The notes beneath the pieces are model-generated. The model had not been told where the DNA came from. It did not search any database and saw only the letters and a program-made list of their open reading frames with translations. This document shows positions 46,920 through 57,945 of a DNA stretch of 64,000 nucleotides, in pieces. Position 1 is the stretch's first letter. Every line of letters begins with the position of its first letter. Source of the stretch: Hydractinia symbiolongicarpus (Eukaryota; Cnidaria; Hydrozoa; Anthoathecata; Hydractiniidae). The position numbers and the translations under genes were made by a program. The stretch lies in NCBI RefSeq assembly GCF_029227915.1, contig NC_079877.1:26499851-26563850 (forward strand). Direction: 5' to 3'.

Positions 46920-49056
46920 TTAGTTACAAGTATAATTGTTAATGTAAGAATCCCTTTCATCCGCTCGTTGAAGCCAACCTGCTATAAACCGCTGGTATTC
47001 AGGATTGCGTCGAGTAATTCTTATGTAGAAATCACGATGCAGTTGGTTTAAACGCCGCGCATAACCTTTGATATCATTCCCAGGTGAACCAAGCTCAGAC
47101 ATGAAAGTCTTTACACGTCCTGGACCAGAGTTTAACGAAATGTCCCCACAAACGAAAAATGCTGGATCAGCAAGTTTATCACAAACACTGAGATAATTTT
47201 TAATGTACAACTTTTCGACGCCTTTCTTGAATGAAGAAGGATTTCTATCGTAACAATATTTTACAAAGAGTGCAGGGTAGCTTGTATAACCTCCACAATT
47301 GTCAAAAAGGTATCTGTTGTTCCATCCAACGCCTGGTGTTACGCCCATGCAAGTATATCCAAGTCTCCCCTCAAAATAATTACCTGTGTAAAAAAAAACG
47401 TATTGACAAAATTGAAGTCACTCATGTCTGTTGAAATATGTAAAAAAGCTACACTAATGGTAATAATTTTTTGCGGGTACTTAATTTCGCGCTTTTTACG
47501 CGGATGTAGACCAAATTTGCGAAAATGCCAATAACGCCATTAATTTGTAATAGCACGTATGGAAAACGCTTACAAGTTAAAATCATAAAAGGTCGTTAAA
47601 AGTGTACTTGTACGACTGTTTTCTAAGAAAATTCCACCCTTTAAAAATGTATTGTATCATATTTACGTCATTTGCAAAAATTAATTCCTGCGTTTTGTTA
47701 AACAAACATACGTGAACATGAGATATTTAATTTTTTTAATTCGCGAGAATATACACCCACAAAAATTTACACCAAAGATAGACGCATTTCAATATCGCCC
47801 AAGAGCGTCTTTTTCGCTTTCTGATATGTCGCTAGCACGCCAGCACGAAATAGAGAGAAGAAAAGAAGCTCTCAGGACGAGAACACAAAATACCTTATCG
47901 GGGAAAAAGTAGGGGGGAAATTTCGACGGGTTAAAATTTAGTCAGGGAAATATTAAGTCACTTTTGATAAATAAGTCACTTTTCCCCGACTAAATTTTTA
48001 AATAAGTCACTTTTCCCCGACTAATTTTTGATATTTCTGTAGATAACTTCACAATGGAATTTGAATCATTTTTTTTTATTTGTCTATGTTTTTCATACAA
48101 AAACAACTACGAGAATAAGTTAAATGTTGTTTCTTTTGTTTCTATTATGTTTTTATGTCCCTGATCGTTTTTTGTAATCATCCTTGTAATTTATTAAGGT
48201 GGTAACAATGAGAAAAAAGTTTAGGGTGTAAAAAAATCAGGTAAAGATAAAAATTATCGGGGGAAATTTTGGTCGGGGAAAAATTAACTCACTTGCAAAA
48301 AATTTAGTCACTTTTCCTCGAGGTTTTTTCACAGATAAGGTATCTCCCGTCTTTTCCTCGAGGTTTTTTCACAGATAAGGTATCTCCCGTTTACCATCTT
48401 ACACATTTTACTTAAGTTTGGCGAATCCATAAATGGGAGCAATAGTTAAAGTAAGGGTGATAGAAAAAAACGAGTCCTTTATGTACTTTTCTCAAAATAG
48501 AGATACCTGAGTCTTCCCGCCAATTTTGACATTTTCCTTCGAATTTAAACATTTTTTGCAAAGCATGACTGTACTTTTCTGGACAGTTGCTATTTTGTAC
48601 ACAGCACCTAAAAAAGACATTTTAATTACAATAACAACAACAACTACCACAACGACAACGACAACAACAACAGCAACAATAACAACAACAAAATAACAAC
48701 AACAACATTTGTAGGTTCTGATTCTAAAATCAGATTATCGAGAGATGAAATAACCAAACATACAATACACCAGCGGCTTGTGTAGGACAAAGTCCACTCG
48801 AATACAATCCATCACAAGCGTGATTTTTCCATTGACAACGTCCACTTTTATATTCGCATGGGTCTTCGTTATACGGCACACAGCACTTGACATTATAAGC
48901 TTGCGTTGGGCAGAGACCACTTTTTTGACTGCCAGATGGACATGCTGACGTCAGCAGGCACTCTCCTTTTGCGTTCAAACAAGCAGGTTCGTTGTATAAA
49001 CATTGAACGAATGTTATACTCAGCAATACAACGGCAATAATAACAGGAGCGTCCAT
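46920..49056 (-). CDS. Secreted GH108-like muramidase (lysozyme) with two N-terminal Cys-rich modules, 3 exons
   Basis: Exons 49056-48764, 48607-48507 and 47383-46920 join in frame (858 bp, 285 residues). The donor GTATGT at 48763 gives the natural junction AAGVLCCV. A signal peptide (MDAPVIIAVVLLSITFVQC) is followed by two repeats of one module: CLNAKGECLLTSACPSG ... LCPTQAYNVKCC and CEYKSGRCQWKNHACDG ... LCPTQAAGVLCC. Similar modules precede lysozyme or NlpC/P60 domains in fungi. The catalytic part starts ALQKMFKFEGKCQNWRED, where the Glu of FEG matches the catalytic Glu of the EGGY motif in glycoside hydrolase family 108. It continues GYTCMGVTPGVGWNNR, DISLNSGPGRVKTFMSELG and FIAGWLQRADERD, like the GWxxR end of GH108 with its peptidoglycan-binding part. 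Expected role: cleavage of peptidoglycan outside the cell, in defence or digestion. GH108 is mainly bacterial and phage, so transfer is likely though old, given the introns. Confidence 0.82.
47890..48390. repeat. Intronic repeat block with taagtcacttttccccgac words and a 40 bp exact duplication
   Basis: Within intron 2 of the muramidase gene, aagtcacttttccccgacta occurs twice (about 47974 and 48005) with variants before and after. 48311-48350 is repeated exactly as 48351-48390 (cttttcctcgaggttttttc and the next 20 bases). The outer parts agaacacaaaataccttat (47879) and ataaggtatctcccgt (48335) are loosely inverted, suggesting a MITE. Confidence 0.55.
48632..48711. repeat. (CAA)n-type simple repeat
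   Basis: Impure CAA/ACA run in intron 1 of the muramidase gene. Confidence 0.85.
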
Positions 49057-51435
49057 CTCTGTTTGTGTGTTTTTGCTTTGTTATTTTTCTGTGTTGTCAG
49101 TTGAAGTTTGTTCAACGTAAGAACCTTTTCAAAAGCTTTAAAACTACCTAACTTCCTCTATTATCGGTTGTTAATAGAAATTTGTATCCTAAGGACATAC
49201 TTATTAGCAATTAAAGTTATAATAACCCATCACAATTATCTTATAGAAATATTGTTACGCCTTTCACTTTCAACCTATCCGCTAATAATTTGTAAATATT
49301 TACATTAAGAACAATCGTATTTACGTGATATTTAAGGGCCGTCATATTTATACTAAGAAAGATGAAAACATCCAACCTTTTTCCCAAGACTTCTTAGGCC
49401 TTTTATATTTGGACAGCTTGAAAACGTCCAAATATGATAAGTCTAACAAGTCCTGGGGATGAGGTCGAAAAACAGCGTTATCGTCAAACATTGTGTGAAA
49501 GTATCACCAAAAAATAAAATTTTTCTACAAAATTACGTGTCCGTTCTACGAACATGCTGGCCAGGCAAGCCCACACTTACTATGCCGTATGCTGTAGGGA
49601 TTCATTTTAATGCGTGTAACTGTGAATTGACCATGGATAACGTCAACATAATTGCATCAAAGTTTTGATCATTAACATATAAAATGAATGTTTAATCTCT
49701 ATAGATAGATAAATGAACTGAAAACATCTATAAAAAAGACGAATATCGATCCAGGGCACTAGTTATTAAATTGTAATGATATGAGCATTTAAATGATTGT
49801 TTTTCGTACGTCTAGTCTGAATGTACATTTACTATTTTACTGTTTCGAAGTGTTTTATCATTTTTACCTTTTATCTTGGTGATGATATGAATATATCAAA
49901 ATATAACGCAAAAAGATTTTTTATATTCAAGGAGGTTTAAAGAGAGATGACCTCCTTGCTATACTTAAAAATGTCCTGGTAAGGAGGGGGAGTGAATATA
50001 AGTCTAATTTGTTTTTAGGCTTTTTGACAAGTGGAGCACACCACGCGCGTTAAGGGCGGGACAGAAATTTCTGAAAATTAATTTTTTTATTTCTTCCCTA
50101 TTTCATATGTTCTCAGCTTAAAAAGTAAAATTTGGCTCATTTCTATATTCTCATATTTTTTCTTAACAGCATTTTACGGTGGGTATTTTGTGTAAATTTT
50201 AAAAAGTGGTGAGATGCATGTCTGAGTGTTGTAAGATGTTGGTATTGGTGATATAATCATTAACTTTATATATGTTCGTTACCAGGTGTTTTTGAGATGT
50301 TGCTAAAGAGATATAGAAGTCCTAGAGATAAAATAAAGACCAGATTAGAAAAAGACATCAATTCTGGGAAATTGACGAAATTTCTGATCCCAGTGACATC
50401 AATATATTATGAATACATTGTTGGACTTTTATATTTTGCTAAGAGGTCAAACTTTGCAAAAGTGTTTAAATGTTCCAGAAAAAGTTGATTATGAGTCCTG
50501 GGGAGTGGATGACATTCTCGTTAATTTGTTATGAGAAAAGATGGCTTTTATGTCCTGTAAGCTGCAATGTCTAGTAAGAAACAATAAATAAACTAGAACT
50601 GAAATCTCCTTCAAAACTAACAGGATGTAATAAATTTGTTACACAGTGGGAGGTACCGAAATCTCCTTACACAGACGAATACATTATCTCTCGTATTTTC
50701 AGTTTAAATACACCAGTAAAAGCTTCAATTCAGTTGATAATTCGTTTGCATTTTGACGTATTATAAGTTCTTGAATGTGGTTTTGCTCAGGACGCATGAT
50801 CACCTGTTAAAAATAAAAAATAAGGACATGCCATGACAAAGATTCACCGTGTGGCCTTCGAAAACCTTTATTTTGCATTTACTTTGTTCCCGATTCGTTT
50901 GTAATTTTCCTGTAAAATTTATTTAGAGTTATTTGAGGCTAGTTTTTAGGGTGTTTTCTTCCGCTGAACACAATTTTCTGTAAAATGGATTTCGATGAAG
51001 GGAACTACAACTCTAAAATAATACCTGTATTATACGCGCGAGAAAGTCATGCCACATATATTTATATCGACTTGGTTGCAGCGGGCGAATTCTCGTGAAA
51101 TTTAGATGTCGGGCGAACCCGTGAATTTTTGAAAGAGCTAAGTACTACTTAAAAAAATATTAGAATGGTTAAGATCGCTCATGCAGTAATAAGTAAAAAA
51201 AATAACGATATATTTTGTGATTAATAATTTTCTGTTGTGTATAAGTCAAATTATTTTAGTCACAATTAAAAGACCAAATATAAAATTTATGTACCCACAT
51301 TCAAGACAATTTAAACCCATTGTTTCTTCCCACGTTATATCGTTGTCGGTTCTTTAGTTTCCATCCTACGAACTGTTCTTTCATAGTTACAAAGTAAACA
51401 AATAAATAAATAATCTATAAAATTTCTTCTCCAAT
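49057..51435. other. Muramidase promoter side and intergenic DNA
   Basis: No further exons recognised. 49925-49970 contains an inverted pair, aaggaggt against acctcctt. ORFs at 49108, 49459 and 50297 lack family resemblance. Confidence 0.35.
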
Positions 51436-51654
51436 TTATTGAAAAAACAAAACGTTAACTGCCATTGCCAGACAGCATGCCGCCACCCACGGACTCTTTC
51501 GTTCGCCAATTCTTGCACATTTCCAAAAAATTCCGGGCAAACCAGTTTTATGTCGATCTAGTAAACTTGGCATCACTGCATGGATGTAGGTGCATGTGCA
51601 AATCAATAGCAAGATAACAGTGAGGAGACTTTGAAAATTAAATATTGCACTCAT
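51436..51654 (-). CDS. Possible small secreted or membrane peptide, 72 residues
   Basis: An ATG-started ORF with a strong N-terminal hydrophobic segment ([17 protein letters not shown]) ending in a plausible signal peptidase site. A short basic mature part ([20 protein letters not shown]) and a second hydrophobic stretch at the C-terminus ([16 protein letters not shown]) follow. AATAAA overlaps the stop codon on this strand. It could be a small secreted peptide precursor, a tail-anchored protein, or chance. Family not recognised. Confidence 0.35.
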   Translation of the reverse strand: MSAIFNFQSLLTVILLLICTCTYIHAVMPSLLDRHKTGLPGIFWKCARIGERKSPWVAACCLAMAVNVLFFQ

Positions 51655-53959
51655 TTTTGTAGTGTTTTCTAAATGAAATGTAAGTGTATGTTCAAACTAA
51701 CAAATCGTGATTATCACAAATGTTCACACAAAACCCTATAAGAAACGAGTTGAATGAACAAGGCAATAGATATCTTGCCTCGTATAACCCTAACCCTAAA
51801 CAAAGTTGATATGATTGCAATGAACTGTATGTAAAAAGTAACCAGTAACACAAAAGTTTGTTTTTGTTCAAAATTAAGATTTTTGTTTTGTTTTCTGAAA
51901 GAAAACATTTTAGAAAAACAAAAAACGGTTATTAGAAAGTGTAAGGCAACAACAAAAGAGAGAGTACAAAAAATACTACTATATCGATGTAATATATATG
52001 GAAATCAAAGAGAATCCATATGGATTGTTCACATCCTGTATTGAGAAAATGAACTAAAACTGCTTTTTGAAAAGCAGTTTTATAATATTTATAAATATTA
52101 GAATATTTTTTTTTTAAAAAAGATAAATAAATCGTCAATAACAAGTTCTTTATACTTTGAAATATACTGATATAAAAAATGATTGAAAAAAATGTTTAAT
52201 TTAGCCATTGGTGAAAAAAAAGGCCTTAAAGTGAAATTATTTTAGCGGACGTAGGATTTTATTTACCCTACTAAAGTAACCATCAAATAGTATGTCATGC
52301 CATGGGTTAAGGGGATTTGTTAAGACACACTGAAGATTTGATGTTGGGGGTTGGCAACAATAGAACTTGTCATGCTTTGCTGTATTTGTCACAAAGGAAA
52401 TCTTTTTAAAAAAGCGAAAATAGTTTTCAGACAACAGGAAAAATGATTCCTTTGTGGAGAATTTGATAAAAGAATTGTGACAGCTTCAGTTACCATAGTA
52501 CCATAGTCTTCATTGTCTTGAAACAAAAACAGATGTTATGAGAAGGGATTAAAAATAATGTACATGCAATGTGTTGTGTGACAAATAAAACATGGTTCCC
52601 AATTATTTCCAACTAATTTTTTACGTATATTTAACGAGAATTTAGAAGGGTTTTAGCTGTATTTTACAAGATTTTTTCGATTCGCAGGAAAAACACATAA
52701 AATATCTAAATAGTTGAGCAAGAAAGACAAATCAATATTTTGAATATTTCACACAACTGAAATCCATTATAATAAGGTTGAGTTCAGTAAAGTGACAGAA
52801 GCGCGATAGAATTGACAAAGCATGAATAATTCTTGGAACACAGTGCAGGAGAGTGTGTTGTTCCTTTAAAAGCTGTTAAATAATGGGGGAAATTTTTTAC
52901 AACAGTAATAGTCACTTCCTAAACTAAGTTGGAGATCTCAAATTAAGAGGCCTAGGACGAGCAAACGAGTGTGATTTTGTTAAAAAAAATTATGTTAATC
53001 AATTCACCTTTATAATATCTATGCATTGATTGAATGCATATCCCTTAAGAGGTCTGAAATTATTGAGGACAAAAAATATCAAAATTTGCTATTACTTAAA
53101 GGTTACCTCCCGCGAAAAATAAAGTTAATCGCATATGAAAGAGCTTGAAAAGTTGTCTAGGAATTTAAATATATTATTGATGTCAGTCTACATGCATTGA
53201 CATCTACATGCATTGACATCGTCCTGTAAGATCTACGCAGTTAACAAATAAAACATGCTTTTTTAGCTACACAAAAGAAAAATGAATACAATACAGACAG
53301 ATACTGTTTCCATATTATTATAAAAGATGGCCAGCAGCTAGTTAGCTACCAGTATTCTTGGAAAAGGGTTAACATGCTTAAAATTTACTGATTATTTTCA
53401 ATAAAAATAACCAAAAAATTTAATTCAGCATCATAATTCATAGAAACAAGCTACTTCTAAGTTAACACATTATGTACAACTACCACTATGTAGTTAGTAG
53501 CAAAACATTTAATGATTTTTAAAGAGATATATTCACAAAAATCAACTGTAGTGAAAATACACTCAAATTGTTATAAAATTTTTAAAACTTTAAATTACAA
53601 GTCCTGTTTTAATAATTATAGCTCTGGACTTGTTTTAAGTGTAGTGGCTGCAACGCCACTTATTATGGCAAAACAAAACACCATTTTAAAGGTATTTCTG
53701 CACTTATAGGTGAATGCGTTAAACTTGGTCCTCATGCAAGTGCCATTTTCAAACATTTCATGTTTTGTAATCACTTTCCAGCATCGTTTCACAACGGAAG
53801 AGTCTAATGATTTTTAAACTTACTCTGATGGAGACTTTTTTAATTGAGTGTGACCGTACTATTTTGAATAACACGGTAAAGTCTAGCTATGCCTTTAGAA
53901 TTATCATAATAGTTCTATTTTCTTTTATATATTTTTTATTTATCCGTAACATGAAAACA
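51655..53959. other. Repeat-bearing intergenic DNA
   Basis: Holds copy 2 of a dispersed repeat (52985-53060, partner at 26756) and no recognisable gene. Confidence 0.4.
52985..53060. repeat. Dispersed repeat, copy 2 (partner 26756-26850)
   Basis: Shares ttataatatctatgcattga and flanks with 26756-26850, same orientation. Confidence 0.7.
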
Positions 53960-54060
53960 TTTTTAGAATTAGTGTGAACATGCGGACCTTGGAGTTGGCG
54001 AAAGCTTACTGGAATACTAGATATATTTTGGATATATGTCATGGATTTTATCGTTATTTC
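53960..54060. repeat. Dispersed repeat, copy 2 (partner 600-720)
   Basis: Diverged copy of the sequence next to the Penelope-like RT at 600-720; no RT follows here. Confidence 0.6.
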
Positions 54061-54063
54061 TTA

Positions 54064-54436
54064 GGGGCGTTCAAAAAAATTTTTGGGCTCTGTTAGCAGG
54101 ATATCGGAGCTAAGATTCAGACCCCTTCCTCCCCTTTTTTAACGAATTTCCGTCCGTGAAATACACACATTTGAATAAGTCTTGGAAGGCTCAGGGGGCG
54201 TATTTTGTAGATAAAAGTTATCAGAATTAATAACACGTGCAATCATGCTCGCGAACAATGAAGAATTTTCAGGCCAAGAACAAATTTTTAAAATTTTTTA
54301 GTCCTTACAGATTTTTTCTCAAACTTTAAAATTTTTTAGTCCTTAAAGATTTTTTCTCAAACTTTAAACTCCCTCCCCCCCCCCCTTAGCGGCGATATCC
54401 TGCTAACAGGGCCCAAAAAAATTTTTCGCAGGCCCC
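54064..54436. mobile_element. MITE, about 370 bp, with about 50 bp inverted ends
   Basis: The left end GGGGCGTTCAAAAAAATTTT then ggctctgttagcaggatatc is mirrored by the right end gatatcctgctaacagggcc then CAAAAAAATTTTTCGCAGGC. Outside lie TTA (left) and TTTA (right), perhaps a 3 bp duplication. The interior has an internal repeat (aaattttttagtccttacag twice, about 54290 and 54325) and no coding capacity. Confidence 0.75.
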
Positions 54437-54729
54437 TTTATACCTAGCTAGCTATGGTGTTCAAAACTTCCTATCTTATATAATTTTTACTGACAAATCC
54501 AAATACACCACTCATTAGTCTGATCCTATGTACGCATACCTTGTAATTAACCTAAAATCTATAGAGCTAGCTAATCAGATATAAAAATGCAAATGGAGTT
54601 AAATAGGCAGAGTGCGATGATATGACAGGCAGAACGTGATGACGTCCCACACTAACAGCTTTCATTATGAACTCATGTAGCAATATCTTGAAAATAATTC
54701 TGCATCTTCCACGATGGTTCTCTTTTTAA

Positions 54730-55430
54730 AGGGAAACAAGAAGCCCTGGGGGCTCTAAGAATTTCCGCGCGCTACCAAATTATTTGATGAAAACCTGCTA
54801 ATTCGTTGTGTTATTGTGCCAAACATTCGAAGGGGTTTGGTGCATGAACCTCTGAAGATAAAGCACACCAGTGACATTATATCTTACAACAAACGCAAAC
54901 AAAACGAAACGTGTCATAGTAAACTCACATTTTAAAAGAAATTGCTAACAAAAAATACAGCCTATCATTCATGGTTGAAAGTCTTGCGATTGAAACGTTT
55001 ATGGTCTTAAACGGCATTAGTTGACAAAAAATCAAAATTTTGATGTGACCATCATTTTCAGCATACTTTTTTTATTAACTGTGTCAATTTTTGTCGAAAA
55101 TAAAGCAGTTTTAATTTTTAGATAAATTTTGACCTGAAATGACATTTAGGTGACAAAAAATCAAACTTTTGTACCATCAACATTTTCAGCATACTTTATT
55201 TGTGCCAAATTTTGTCGAAAACAAATACCAATTTTGGCCTGAAGCGTCAATACTGGACTTCCCAGTAGTTAAGGAGCTTGGGTACAAAGCTTACATCTGT
55301 GACAGACCAACGTGAAATCCCAGGGTCGATTTTTTCTCAAAAAATGCTCCGAAAGAAAAAAACGACGGTTTTAAAGAATTTCCTACGCCTTCGGGCGCGG
55401 AAATTCAACTAAGGTCAAAAAAAAATGTTG
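54730..55430 (+). repeat. Left inverted arm of the TTAA element
   Basis: Inverted partner of about 57130-57945. Shared blocks include ccaaacattcgaag, ctgaagataaagcac and cgaaacgtgtcatagtaaac. Confidence 0.88.
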
Positions 55431-55599
55431 TTAAAAAAAATTAAGAACGTTGTATAACATCTAAATAAACCATTGAAAAAAAATTAACTCTTAATTTTCA
55501 TTATTTAGGCTGTTTTAGCCCATTAAAGTTCTAAGGTTTTCTTAAATTAACCGTGTACTCCATTCACGGTTCCTCGTGAACCATACAGAATTATGACGT

Positions 55600-56430
55600 A
55601 TGAGCCGCGAGACTCAAAATCACTTAGACATGGATAGCAGCGAAGAAAGTAGTTGTGCTAGTGAACATAGCGAAGTATATAGTTCTGAAACAGATGAAAG
55701 TATTTGCAAAGGGTGTTATGATAACGAACCTGAATATACTGAAAGTCAGTTGAAAAACATTTGTTCATCAAAAACTGCGAATGATATTTCAGACGACGAC
55801 GAAGATGAGGATTTAGACTCAAGCAGGTTAGAAAACTTACATTGGTGTAAGTGTAAAAAATGTGATATACACGAGTTAATGACTGTTGAAGAATGCAAGT
55901 GTTGTTTGGAGTTTACAACTTTACTGGGAGAAAAGCTGGAAGAGAATACATGTATTACCTTGCATAAAGATTTTAATATTCTTTGTTTAAATCGCACCGT
56001 ATTAGAGACAGCAAGCATTAGACATCGCAGATATCAAAATAATTTCAAGGATATAAAATCTTTTCAAAACAAGTAAGCTTATTATTCTACCTTTCAAAAC
56101 AAATATAAAATATTACTTCATATGCGAAAAAAAAATGCGTTCTTTATCTACATAAAAGTTCGTTTACTGAATGTGAGTCAAAGAATATTTAAAAATATAT
56201 ATACAACATTTTGTAAGGCCTAGGTTCCACAACAACAAAACATATTATATTCTTTTTAGATAACTACGCTTTCAGCATACAGACAATATACAGCTTGGGT
56301 GCATTACTATGAAACACTGGGAAAAGGATGTGGAGTTGTTATACCGGCATGCGTTGTGAAAAAAATTCGTGAAAGTTTCCCAGAAAAAGATGGAAAATAT
56401 ACAGAAAATATACAAGCCAAATTTCCTTGT
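55600..56430 (+). CDS. P2X7 'ballast' zinc-domain protein encoded inside a transposon
   Basis: Exon 1 (55600-56072, donor gtaagc) opens with an acidic, Ser-rich tail (DMDSSEESSCASEHSEVYSS; DDDEDEDLDSS). The domain then begins: HWCKCKKCDI, TVEECKCCLEF, NTCITLHKDFNILCLNRTVL. Further open sequence from about 56260 gives AYRQYTAWVHYYETLGKG, GVVIPACVVKKIRESFPEKD then GKYTENI. This order (WCxCxxC, CxCC, CIT, YRxY, PxCxxxxIRxxFPxxxGxY) is the cytoplasmic ballast domain of the P2X7 receptor, a zinc- and guanine-nucleotide-binding module. No P2X channel part is present. Joining 56072 to the acceptor at 56259 is out of frame by my count, so an indel or an unseen splice site is involved. After YTENI the frame runs on into antisense of the decayed transposase. 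Domain identity is firm; expression unknown. Confidence 0.82.
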
Positions 56431-56459
56431 TCTTATAAAAAAAAGTGTATAACAAACAA

Positions 56460-56836
56460 ATCAAATCTACTTAGAAAATCGTTTTACTTTTTTATTTTTT
56501 TCAAGTATACTCAATTTTTCTGGACGATCTGTATACGCAATATTCCTTGGAGTGTCAAATCTGCCTTCCATATTTTCTACTTTCTTGTAGATGTTTTGGC
56601 CATCTAGTTTTCGTTGCACTACCTCCATAAGCAACTTTTCAATAAAATCATGAGATTTTGCTTCCATGACTGGCTTCGCAATCCACTCCTTTGAATTTAC
56701 TTGATAAATATCGCCATCTCTTCTCGCCCAAAGCGCCGCAACCACTTCTCTCCTTAGTAATAACAGCCTGCTTTCTGTCTACGTTACAGTTGTGATCGAG
56801 AATAGCTAAATTTATCCGCGAGGCCATCACGTTCAA
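56460..56836 (-). pseudogene. Decayed C-terminus of a transposase-like protein, convergent with the ballast gene
   Basis: On the minus strand 56836-56648 reads MASRINLAILDHNCNVDRKQ then AVITKE. A shifted frame, 56745-56467, reads NSKEWIAKPVMEAKSHDFIE then KLLMEVVQRKLDG. The LAxLDHNxNxxRxQA and WxxKPxxExKxxDF pattern recalls the C-terminal region of transposon-encoded proteins common in cnidarian genomes (from memory, not searched). Only about 300 bp separate it from the right arm, so the N-terminal catalytic part is gone. The element copy is thus non-autonomous. Confidence 0.5.
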
Positions 56837-57129
56837 TTCAAATTCAAATTCAAAAGAGTAGTAAAGACAAAATGTACAATTATAGTTAAGAAGTAAAATT
56901 CATCTTTTATGTCTTCATACATCAAATCAGGCGAACCTTATGGTATGGTTTCACTTACTCACTCGCGGATCATACGTCATTGCTCTCCATCGTAGAGTTT
57001 TTTTATGTACTCTAACGGAGATGTAAATAATAACCTTTTTACACTAAAATCCTCATAAAAATACATTTTTTTTGAAAAAAAATTTAAGGTATCTTTTTTA
57101 AACAGTATAATAAACGTTTTTATGAAAAA

Positions 57130-57945
57130 AAAATTTTTGACCTTAGTTTCCCTTTAAGGAGGAAATTCTTTAAAACCGTTGTTTTTTTCTTTCGGGGCAT
57201 TTTTTGAGAAAAAAATCGACCCTGGGATTTCACGTTCATCTGAGAGGAGGATAGTATTGGTATCTGACTAACTAACTATCCCTGTCCCAAATGGTCAATT
57301 GCAACGCCACAGATTTAAACTTCGTACCCAAGCTCCCTAAGTACGGGGAAGTCATCTAAATAACGTTTCAGGCCAAAATTTGGCACAGTTAACAAAAAAT
57401 TTTGATTTTTGTCACCTAAATGTCATTTTAGGCCAAAATTGGTCCAAAAATTAAAACTACTTCATTTTTAAAAAAAATTGGCAAAGTTAACAAAAAAAGT
57501 ATGCTGAACATAATGGTGACATCAAAATTTTGATTTTTGTCACCTAAATGCCATTTTAGGCCGGAATTGGTCCAAAAATTAAAACTACTTTATTTTCGAC
57601 AAAAATCGGCACAGTTAATAAAAAAAGTATGCTGAAAATGATGGGTACATCAAAATTTTGATTTTTTGTCAACTAAATGCCGTTTAAGACCATAAACCTT
57701 TCAATCGCAAGACTTTCAACCATAAATGATAGGCTGTATTTTTTGTTAGCAATTTCTTTTAAAACGTGAGTTTATTATGACACGTTTCGTTTTGTTTGCG
57801 TTTGTTTGTGCTTTATCTTCAGAGCTTCATGCACCAAAACTCTTCGAATGTTTGGCATGATAACAGAACAAATTAGCAGGTTGTCATCAAATATTTTGGT
57901 AGCGAGCGGAAATTCTTAGAGCCCCCAGGGCTTCTTGTTACTTTT
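57130..57945 (-). repeat. Right inverted arm of the TTAA element
   Basis: Carries about 2.5 tandem copies of a roughly 120 bp unit (tttgtcacctaaatgccatt ... aaaaaaagtatgctgaa), more than the left arm. Confidence 0.88.

Larger units (their letters stand above)
54730..57945. mobile_element. TTAA-flanked DNA transposon with long inverted arms, carrying a P2X7-ballast-like gene
   Basis: TTAA lies at 54726-54729 and 57946-57949. The left end AGGGAAACAAGAAGCCCTGG is met by the inverted right end CCAGGGCTTCTTGTTACTTT. Inverted homology continues about 700 bp on the left (to about 55430) and about 815 bp on the right (from about 57130). The difference is due to a roughly 120 bp unit present about twice on the left and three times on the right. 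Even inside, atgacgtatgagccgcgag (55591) and its relative at about 56970 are inverted partners. TTAA duplications are used by piggyBac and Kolobok elements; the purine-rich terminus favours Kolobok, but that is tentative. The core holds two convergent coding pieces. Confidence 0.85.

Noticed and set aside
56299-56607. Full 102-codon ORF continuing past the ballast domain
   Set aside because: Beyond about 56430 it reads antisense through the transposase remnant, so only the first part is protein-like.
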